33,054 nt of DNA from Chitinophagaceae bacterium (lineage in GTDB: Bacteria; Bacteroidota; Bacteroidia; Chitinophagales; Chitinophagaceae), in the NCBI GenBank assembly GCA_947379895.1, contig CANCPA010000032.1:1-33054 (forward strand). Reading direction: 5' to 3'. Both the position numbers and the translations under genes were made by a program. Within the stretch, counting starts at the first letter, position 1, and the number at the start of each line of letters is the position of its first letter. Below the pieces are notes generated by a model. That model worked only from the letters and a program-made list of their open reading frames with translations. It had not been told where the DNA came from and ran no database searches. This document shows, one piece after another, positions 22,761 to 29,694 of the stretch.

Positions 22761-23285
22761 ATGGCAGAAATAATGACAGCCAATAATGCGAATGCAAATA
22801 GATTTGGCAAAAGAAGCAGTAAGAAATCAACTAAGGTTGACCTCACTCCAATGGTTGACTTAGGATTTCTGTTAATCACATTCTTCATTGTCACTACCAC
22901 ACTTTCTCAAAAAACTACAATGAAGTTGGACTTGCCGCATGATGGTCTAAGGACGAATGTAAAACAATCAGGTGCACTGACAATTCTGTTGGGAAAGAAT
23001 GATTTTGTTTATTACTATGAAGGGGAATTATTGAACGATGGCTCAAACTTCATGGTCTCTTCTTTTGCAAAAATCAGGGACGTTATTATTACAAAGAAGA
23101 AGAGCGTTTTAGCAACTGATATGTTTGTAATAATAAAGCCCACTGATGGCAGTAACTTTAGAGATGTTGTGAATATATTAGATGAGATGTCAATAAATGT
23201 AATCAGAAGTTATGCATTAGATACAATTTCAGAAGGAGAAAACAGGTTAGTACAAGCGACAGAAAAGAAGGCAGGAATATTGTAA
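22761..23285 (+). CDS. exbD: ExbD/TolR family biopolymer transport protein
   Basis: 174 residues. The N-terminal cytosolic tail, then VDLTPMVDLGFLLITFFIVTT with the proton-path Asp at D33 and a single membrane helix (about 34-48), then a periplasmic domain (about 60-160). ExbD works with ExbB to use the proton motive force to drive TonB at outer-membrane receptors. No exbB or tonB is next to it, which is unusual, since Bacteroidota normally place exbB before one or two exbD genes. The next gene on the strand is a TonB-dependent receptor 481 bp on, behind its own riboswitch. An in-frame Met at residue 5 is an alternative start. Confidence 0.9.
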   Translation: MAEIMTANNANANRFGKRSSKKSTKVDLTPMVDLGFLLITFFIVTTTLSQKTTMKLDLPHDGLRTNVKQSGALTILLGKNDFVYYYEGELLNDGSNFMVSSFAKIRDVIITKKKSVLATDMFVIIKPTDGSNFRDVVNILDEMSINVIRSYALDTISEGENRLVQATEKKAGIL

Positions 23286-23587
23286 TGAGTAGTTACTTTT
23301 CAAGGAATTTCATTAACATTTCAAACTAAATAATTGAATAAATATCTGTACCAATTTTGTGCTTACTTATGTTTTTTACTACAAAGAAATCAAAGCAAAA
23401 TCAACAGGCACAAAGTTCTCTATTCAAATTTATCTAATTCAGGCAATTGTAGATGCTATAGGTACCTAAAATCATTTTGTTCTTTTTGCGAATACCATTG
23501 ATTTCTTTGCGGCAAACCCTCTTGAGAAGTAAGACAATTTCGTATTTCATATTTTTTATTCAGTTGTTTCCCTTTTCTTTGCAGTAA
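23286..23587. other. Intergenic region before the TPP riboswitch, no gene seen
   Basis: AT-rich. It should carry the promoter for the riboswitch-receptor transcript. A TTTCTTTG sequence at 23574-23581 resembles the -7 box but lacks TTTG at the right distance. A ctacaaagaaatcaaag stretch near 23380 vaguely recalls the CACAAG element. No terminator after exbD. Confidence 0.35.
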
Positions 23588-23686
23588 TTCCTCGGGGTGC
23601 TACTTTGCAAATTGGTCATTCAAATTGTAAAAGCTGAGATAATACCCGTAGAACCTGAACAGGGTAATGCCTGCGAAGGGAAGGCG
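23588..23686 (+). promoter_or_regulatory. TPP riboswitch (THI element)
   Basis: The conserved pieces appear in order: ctcggggtgct (P1/P2 side), gctgagataatacccg (the pyrimidine-sensor CUGAGA core), gaacctgaacagggtaatgc, and ctgcgaagggaagg closing P1. Thiamine pyrophosphate binding normally lowers expression of the downstream gene. The aptamer ends 80 bases before the receptor ATG. No clear terminator hairpin with a T-run follows, so control may act on translation. It identifies the receptor as thiamine-linked. Confidence 0.93.
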
Positions 23687-23766
23687 TCACTCTTTTACAA
23701 CGTTCTCTCCTCTTAGCGACTTTTATTCTGTTCCCACAATTTTTCTAACTTTTAAAACAAAAAGAA

Positions 23767-26184
23767 ATGAAACAATTCTTGGGAACAATGGCTGCAATCA
23801 TTATCAGCCTTTATTCCATTGCACAGCAAACAAACAAGTTATCCGTAAGCGGAACAGTAATTGACGCAGCAACGAGGAAGCCCCTTCCTTCTGCAAGTAT
23901 TAAACTCGGTAATACCGTAGCTATCGCAGATGTAGATGGCAAGTTTAAATTTAAGAAGGTATCTGCAGGAGTACAGGTATTAACGGCATCTAGTATCGGC
24001 TATTCAGAATCTTCGCAGGAGATTGTAGTAAATACGGCAGTCAACAATATTATTATCTCACTTAAAAACTCTCCCCTTTTTCTACAAGCCTTAGAAATAA
24101 AATCACTTCGCTCGAGTGACAAGGCGCCATTTACCAAGACAAATATTGGCAAGGAAGAGTTGGCTAAAACAAATATTGGTCAGGATTTACCCTTTTTACT
24201 CAATCAAACTCCTAGCACAGTTGTGGCTTCTGATGCAGGAAATGGCGTTGGTTATACCTATTTAAAAATTAGAGGTGTTGATGCAGGACGAACTAATGTT
24301 ACCTTAAATGGAATACCCTACAACGATGCGGAGAGTCAGGGAACTTATTTTGTTGATTTACCCGATTTTTCATCTTCCCTAAGTTCCATTCAAATTCAAA
24401 GGGGTGTTGGTTCATCGTCTAATGGAACAGGAGCTTTTGGGGCAAGTATAAATTTGCAGACTAATGAATTAAATGAAAAAGCATATGCTGAAATTAACAA
24501 TAGCATTGGTTCATTCAATACCATTAAGAATACAGTAAAAGTGGGTAGCGGCCTTATAAATAACCATTTTACTGTTGATGCTCGGTTAAGTCGTATCAAA
24601 AGTGATGGATATATTGACAGGGCTAGTGCAGATTTACAGTCTTTAGCCTTCTCCGCGGCTTACATCAACAATAGTTCTTCTTTGAGGTTCAATATTTTTT
24701 CGGGAAAAGAAAAGACCTATCAAGCTTGGTATGGTGTACCCGAAGAATTACTATCTACACACAGGACTACAAATCCTGCAGGAGATGAATATAATGGTTC
24801 CTATTATCCGAATGAAACAGATAATTATCAACAAAATCATTATCAATTATTCTTCAATCACTCATTTTCTTCCAAACTATCTTTCAATACCGCTTTCTTC
24901 TTCACACCGGGAAAAGGATACTACGAGGAATATAAGTCCGATGCATCATATTCTAACTACGGTGTACCTAATCCGAAATATGGAAATGATTCTGCCACTT
25001 CTACAAATTTAGTTCGGCAACAATGGCTTGATAATAAATTCTATGGCCAGATTATTTCATTTCAATATAAAAAAGCAAATGACCAAATCATCTTTGGTGG
25101 CGGATGGTCAAAGTACGAAGGTGAACACTATGGAAATGTAATATGGGCACAAAATGGTGGTTTTGCAACGAATTACTCATGGTATAACAACAATGCTGTA
25201 AAAACTGATGCTAACATTTACACTAAGTGGGAGCACCAATTGAATAATCATTTATTGTTTTATGCGGACCTTCAGTATAAGCATGTGATGCACCAAATGA
25301 ATGGCTTCAACTACGAGCCCACAAGAAAAGTAAAAAAAGAATGGAACTTTTACAACCCTAAAGTTGGTATTAGTTACAATAACAATGGATGGCAATTGTA
25401 TGGTAGTTGGGCAGTGGCAAACAAGGAACCTAACCGCACCGACTTTGAAAATGCAACAAACTATACGCCAAAACCTGAAACTTTAAATGACTTTGAACTA
25501 GGAATTGAAAAGAAAACAAATAACTATAATTATGGTGCTACACTCTATTTTATGAACTACAAAGATCAATTGGTATTGACAGGAGAATTAGATGATGTTG
25601 GCAACCCAATTCGAATTAATATACCTAAAAGTTATCGTTTGGGAATTGAGTTACAGGGAGGAATTGTAGCGAATAATTGGTTGAGTCTTTCAGGTAATTT
25701 GGCACTTAGCAGTAATAAGATTAAAGAGTTTTCGAATCATATTCAAGTTTGGGATAGCGCCTCAGGTAATCAATTGAATGATACAATTTCACTATTAAAA
25801 AATAGCACAATTGCTTTTTCTCCAAATGTAGTAGGGGGGGGTAGTATCAATATTACACCAATCAAAAACTTAGAAATCAGTTTGATTAGTAAATATGTAA
25901 GCAGACAATTTTTAGATAACTCAGAGACAAAATCTCGCAGTCTAGCAGACTATTTTACCGAAGATTTCAGGGCAATTTACACCTTACATGGCAAGTTGCT
26001 GAAAGAAACAAGTTTGATTTTGCAGGTAAATAACATTCTCAATAGATTTTATGAACCAAATGGAGCTTGTTATCCGGGATACACTTATTCGGACGTAACA
26101 AACACATCTACTTTATCAAATTACAACTACTTTTTCCCAATGGCAGGAACAAACTTTGTTGTAGCGTTGAATGTAAAATTATAA
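23767..26184 (+). CDS. TonB-dependent outer-membrane receptor, thiamine-related
   Basis: 805 residues. A signal peptide (1-19, ending YSIAQ), a carboxypeptidase-regulatory-like domain (about 24-100: SVSGTVIDAATRKPLPSASI), a plug (about 118-235: KIRGVDAGRTNVTLNGIPYND, then IQIQRGVGSSSNGTGAFGASI) and a long beta-barrel ending in a C-terminal NFVVALNVKL strand. It should take up a substrate too large or scarce for porins, using TonB-ExbBD energy. The TPP riboswitch in front points to thiamine, its phosphates or the HMP/thiazole precursors. TPP-controlled receptors are known in Bacteroidota, often followed by an inner-membrane PnuT transporter; none is here. The 3' end is closed by a strong terminator. 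Confidence 0.92.
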   Translation: MKQFLGTMAAIIISLYSIAQQTNKLSVSGTVIDAATRKPLPSASIKLGNTVAIADVDGKFKFKKVSAGVQVLTASSIGYSESSQEIVVNTAVNNIIISLKNSPLFLQALEIKSLRSSDKAPFTKTNIGKEELAKTNIGQDLPFLLNQTPSTVVASDAGNGVGYTYLKIRGVDAGRTNVTLNGIPYNDAESQGTYFVDLPDFSSSLSSIQIQRGVGSSSNGTGAFGASINLQTNELNEKAYAEINNSIGSFNTIKNTVKVGSGLINNHFTVDARLSRIKSDGYIDRASADLQSLAFSAAYINNSSSLRFNIFSGKEKTYQAWYGVPEELLSTHRTTNPAGDEYNGSYYPNETDNYQQNHYQLFFNHSFSSKLSFNTAFFFTPGKGYYEEYKSDASYSNYGVPNPKYGNDSATSTNLVRQQWLDNKFYGQIISFQYKKANDQIIFGGGWSKYEGEHYGNVIWAQNGGFATNYSWYNNNAVKTDANIYTKWEHQLNNHLLFYADLQYKHVMHQMNGFNYEPTRKVKKEWNFYNPKVGISYNNNGWQLYGSWAVANKEPNRTDFENATNYTPKPETLNDFELGIEKKTNNYNYGATLYFMNYKDQLVLTGELDDVGNPIRINIPKSYRLGIELQGGIVANNWLSLSGNLALSSNKIKEFSNHIQVWDSASGNQLNDTISLLKNSTIAFSPNVVGGGSINITPIKNLEISLISKYVSRQFLDNSETKSRSLADYFTEDFRAIYTLHGKLLKETSLILQVNNILNRFYEPNGACYPGYTYSDVTNTSTLSNYNYFFPMAGTNFVVALNVKL

Positions 26185-26240
26185 GGTAGTCAATGTAAAA
26201 ACAGATTACACTAAAGAACGCAAAAACATATAGTAAATAA

Positions 26241-26282
26241 AAAAGCACAGTAATTGTAACATCAATTACTGTGCTTTTTTTA
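26241..26282. terminator. Terminator between the TonB receptor and nagB-type gene
   Basis: A perfect 16-bp stem, aaaagcacagtaattg (26241-26256) with caattactgtgctttt (26263-26278), and a 6-nt loop. A-rich on one side and T-rich on the other, so it can stop both convergent transcripts. Confidence 0.9.
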
Positions 26283-26299
26283 TTCCAACTCCACTCCTA

Positions 26300-28198
26300 T
26301 CAATATTTCCACCTTACAAATGCCTCCATAGCAGCATATTTTGTCATGCCTAGTTGTGCATACAAGTTGGCAGTACCCGCATTTCGCACTTCTGCCCTTT
26401 GCCAAAACTCTCTTGTATCACTACCTTGAAACGGTACTGCATCCTTTTGACTCTGATGAATAAATATTCCAAACCTCTTTTTAACCACTTGATCAGGACT
26501 CATTGGAATTGCCATTTCTATTTCGTCAATATCCCATTCTTGCCATGCACCCTTGTACAACCATACCCAACAATCCTTTACCCAATCATCACCGGCGGCT
26601 TTTAATCGTCTCATACTCTCAAATACAATATCCAAACATACCTTATGAGTTCCATGTGGGTCGGCAAGGTCACCGGCACAATAAATTTGCTGTGGCTTTA
26701 ACGCTCTCAACATCTTCATCGTGATTTCAATATCCTTCTCTCCCATCGGGTTCTTTTCTATCGTTCCCGTTTCGTAGAAAGGAAGATTTAAGAAATGAAT
26801 CTGTTCGTCTTTCAAACCCACATAACGGGCCGTAGCCTTTGCCTCACACCGCCTGATTAACCCCTTAATTGCCCTGATATCAGCACTATCTGCCTGATGT
26901 AGTTTCTTGGAAGAGAGGTAAGACTTTGCCTCTTTCAATATCTGCTGACTCTTATTACTATCTATATCAAACATGTGTTCAAAACCTACAGCAAAGTCCA
27001 TGAAACGAGTGACAAATTCATCAGTCACTGCGATGTTTCCACTTGTCTGATAGGCTACATGCACATCATGCCCCTGTTCCACCAAACGCATGAAGGTGCC
27101 ACCCATACTGATAATATCATCATCAGGGTGTGGTGAAAACACTAGGCATCGCTTTGGATAAGGGGAACTTCTTTCAGGATGCGCAGGAATATGAACATTA
27201 GGTTTTCCTCCGGGCCACCCTGTAATGCTATCCCTTAGCATATAATAGACCTGTAGATTTATTTCGTAAGAATCGCCCTTCTCAACAATCAAATCACTCA
27301 ACCCATTTTCGTTATAATCATTTGTGGTCAAACTAAGAATTGGCTTATTCAACTTTAAAGAAGTATTCACCACTGCTCGCTTAATCATTTGATTCGTCCA
27401 CTCACAACCTCCTGCCAACCAAGGAGATTTGAAACGGGTTAAATCACCCGACGCCAATTCATCAATAACAAATGTGCAATCATGGTGTTGTTGCAAGATA
27501 CTTGCAGGCACTTGTTCAGTCACAATACCCTCCACACTCTCTGCAACAATTGCCGACTTATTACCCCAAGCCATCAGGATTACCTTCTTTGCTTTCAGGA
27601 TAGTACTGATACCCATCGTAATAGCCATTCGTGGCACTTGAGAAATGCCTTGAAAATCTCGGGCATTCGCAATACGGGTGCTATTTTCTAAGGTAACCAA
27701 TCGAGTAATAGAGAACAAACTACTGCCAGGTTCATTGAAACCAATATGTCCATTATTACCAATACCTAGAATCTGCAAATCAATACCGCCTGCTTTTTCG
27801 ATAGTCTCCTCATATTGACGGCAATATTGTTTGATACCTTCCTTCGGCAATTCGCCATTAGGAATATTGATATTTTCAGGCAAAATATCTACATGATTAA
27901 ATAAATGACGGTGCATGAAACTCCAATAGCTCTGAAAGGCATCCCGCTCAATCGTATAGTACTCATCAAGATTGAAAGTGACCACATTTTTAAAACTCAA
28001 TCCTTCTTCTTTATGAAGTTTTACCAACTCGGCATACAATCCGATTGGCGTAGAACCTGTTGCCAAGCCTAGTACACACTGCTGTCCGAGCGATTGCTTT
28101 TCTTTAATTAAGGTAGCCATCTCAAGTGCCACCAAACGAGCCCCGTCTTTAGGAGTCTTTGCAATCCGAACGGGAATCTTTTCAAAACTGTCTATCAT
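26300..28198 (-). CDS. nagB: Glucosamine-6-phosphate deaminase fused to a PIG-L/LmbE deacetylase-like domain
   Basis: 632 residues, more than twice a plain NagB. Residues 1-265 are NagB: LGLATGSTPIGLY (43-55), the TFNLDEY loop with D78, and GIGNNGHIGFNEP (145-157) with H151. It converts glucosamine-6-P to fructose-6-P and ammonia. The E. coli Asp two before that His is Asn here. Residues about 345-625 are a PIG-L/LmbE-type domain: CLVFSPHPDDDIISMGG with H357 and D359/D360 as zinc ligands, and DPHGTHKVC with the third His. PIG-L enzymes remove acetyl from GlcNAc groups. This fusion is known in Bacteroidota. With no nagA in the window, deacetylation by this domain is a fair hypothesis. Downstream of a NagP-like permease and a PL8 lyase. 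Confidence 0.93.
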   Translation of the reverse strand: MIDSFEKIPVRIAKTPKDGARLVALEMATLIKEKQSLGQQCVLGLATGSTPIGLYAELVKLHKEEGLSFKNVVTFNLDEYYTIERDAFQSYWSFMHRHLFNHVDILPENINIPNGELPKEGIKQYCRQYEETIEKAGGIDLQILGIGNNGHIGFNEPGSSLFSITRLVTLENSTRIANARDFQGISQVPRMAITMGISTILKAKKVILMAWGNKSAIVAESVEGIVTEQVPASILQQHHDCTFVIDELASGDLTRFKSPWLAGGCEWTNQMIKRAVVNTSLKLNKPILSLTTNDYNENGLSDLIVEKGDSYEINLQVYYMLRDSITGWPGGKPNVHIPAHPERSSPYPKRCLVFSPHPDDDIISMGGTFMRLVEQGHDVHVAYQTSGNIAVTDEFVTRFMDFAVGFEHMFDIDSNKSQQILKEAKSYLSSKKLHQADSADIRAIKGLIRRCEAKATARYVGLKDEQIHFLNLPFYETGTIEKNPMGEKDIEITMKMLRALKPQQIYCAGDLADPHGTHKVCLDIVFESMRRLKAAGDDWVKDCWVWLYKGAWQEWDIDEIEMAIPMSPDQVVKKRFGIFIHQSQKDAVPFQGSDTREFWQRAEVRNAGTANLYAQLGMTKYAAMEAFVRWKY

Positions 28199-28365
28199 AA
28201 TTGTTAATTATTAATTATTAATGGTTAGTTGTAGGTAGTTATTAGTGGTTAGTGGTTAGTGGTTAGTGATTTTATATAAATTGAAATTAATATAAAATTC
28301 ATAACTCATAACTTATATCTCATATTTCATCACTAACAACTAATAACTAACCACTAACAACTAAA
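28197..28365. repeat. Skewed inverted repeat between nagP-like gene and nagB
   Basis: 28197-28299 has no C (103 bases, words ttagtggttagtggttag). 28284-28365 has no G (82 bases, words ctaataactaaccactaac and cataactcataacttatatc). The outer arms pair well, for example gttattagtggttag with ctaataactaac. The G-free arm contains the stop codon of the permease gene. The clearest example of the class. Confidence 0.8.
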
Positions 28366-29623
28366 GTTTGTGCCCTTCCACTGCGTAATACCAAATAAAT
28401 AAATAACACGGCAACACGCACACTACAAATGCCAACTGATTGGCTAGATGAAAACTATCTTTTAATGTGCCATACAATAGCGGAACTAGTGCCCCACCTA
28501 CAATACCCATTATCAATAATGCCGCACCTGTTTGTGTGAACTTTCCAAGCTTGTTGATAGCTAAAGGGAAAATCGCAGGCCACATAATAGCATTTGCCAA
28601 ACCTAACAAAGAGATAAACACAATTGCCGTATAACCTGTAGTGAAATATGCCAAGAAGGAAAATAAGATACCGATGATTGCTGCAACCTTCAATGCGCCC
28701 TGTTGTGTAATATATTTAGGAATTGTCAGAATCCCGATAACATAACCTGCCAACATTGATATCAAGGTATAAGTGGTAAAATATTTTGTTTGGTCTAAGG
28801 GGATTCCCATTGCCTTACCATAACTACCAATTGCATCTCCTGCCATCACTTCTACTCCCACATAAACGAAAATGCAAATAACACCTAACAATAAATGAGG
28901 GAATTGAAAGATACTTGTCTTGTGTGTTTCTGTACCATCGGGATTCGTTTCTTCCTCTGCAACTATTTCAGGTAATGATGAGAAATAAATAATGACGGAC
29001 AATATCAATAAAACGATTGCCAAAACGATATAAGGTGGAATGATTTTCTGACTTAATTCATTTAATAAAATCCCCTTTTGAATAGGGTCGAGGGTTTGCT
29101 GAATATTATTTTCAATGACACTCGCATTGTTTAGTAATACCGCACCGAGTACTAAAGGACTCAATGCCCCTGCAACCTTATTGCAAATACCCATGATACT
29201 GATACGCTTTGCAGCACTCTCAACAGGGCCTAGAATACTCACATACGGATTGACGGCAGTTTGTATGAGTGCCAAACCCATTCCCTGACTAAACAAGCCA
29301 ATCAAAAACAAGGGAAACTGTCTTGTATAAGCCGCAGGAATGAATATCAACGACCCCAAAGCCATGATGAATAGTCCTAACGACATTCCTTTTTTATAGC
29401 CTGTAGCCTTCAAAATATAAGAAGATGGGAGGGCCAAAAAGAAGTAGGCGGTATAAAATGCGAAGGTTACAAAGAAGGCCTGCACATCGCTTGTCAACTG
29501 ACAAGTTAACTTTAAGAAAGGAATCAAGGTGCCGTTTAGCCATGTAACGAACCCAAATGTGAAGAACAACACACACATCATCATGATGGGGTAGAAATTA
29601 GATTTACTCGCTGCTTTTGTCAT
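28361..29623 (-). CDS. Sugar MFS permease, FucP/NagP type
   Basis: 420 residues, about 12 membrane helices. FTFGFVTWLNGTLIPFLK (21-38) is the signature of the FucP (fucose/glucose/galactose proton symporter) family, as are QGMGLALIQTAVNPYVSILGP and the first-half ALPSSYILKATGYKKGM loop. NagP, the N-acetylglucosamine permease of several Bacteroidota and Gammaproteobacteria, is in this family, and the downstream nagB makes GlcNAc or a related amino sugar the best guess. It lies 71 bases after the PL8 lyase gene and upstream of nagB on the same strand. Confidence 0.88.
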   Translation of the reverse strand: MTKAASKSNFYPIMMMCVLFFTFGFVTWLNGTLIPFLKLTCQLTSDVQAFFVTFAFYTAYFFLALPSSYILKATGYKKGMSLGLFIMALGSLIFIPAAYTRQFPLFLIGLFSQGMGLALIQTAVNPYVSILGPVESAAKRISIMGICNKVAGALSPLVLGAVLLNNASVIENNIQQTLDPIQKGILLNELSQKIIPPYIVLAIVLLILSVIIYFSSLPEIVAEEETNPDGTETHKTSIFQFPHLLLGVICIFVYVGVEVMAGDAIGSYGKAMGIPLDQTKYFTTYTLISMLAGYVIGILTIPKYITQQGALKVAAIIGILFSFLAYFTTGYTAIVFISLLGLANAIMWPAIFPLAINKLGKFTQTGAALLIMGIVGGALVPLLYGTLKDSFHLANQLAFVVCVLPCYLFIWYYAVEGHKL

Positions 29624-29694
29624 AAATTGAAAAGATTGAAATGATTAAAAATGTTTATCCCCCCACACCTATCTTGTTCACAATAAAACAATTA

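Noticed and set aside
22559-22900. 113-codon minus-strand frame overlapping the exbD start
   Set aside because: The part beyond 22744 runs antisense to the conserved exbD N-terminus; only the shorter frame from 22744 is kept as a weak candidate.
23667-23864. Small plus-strand frame starting in the riboswitch
   Set aside because: It overlaps the aptamer and runs out of frame into the receptor gene.
26300-28198. Inactive NagB because Asn replaces the E. coli Asp before the active-site His
   Set aside because: Asn at this place is, as I recall, common in other active NagB groups; other key residues are kept.
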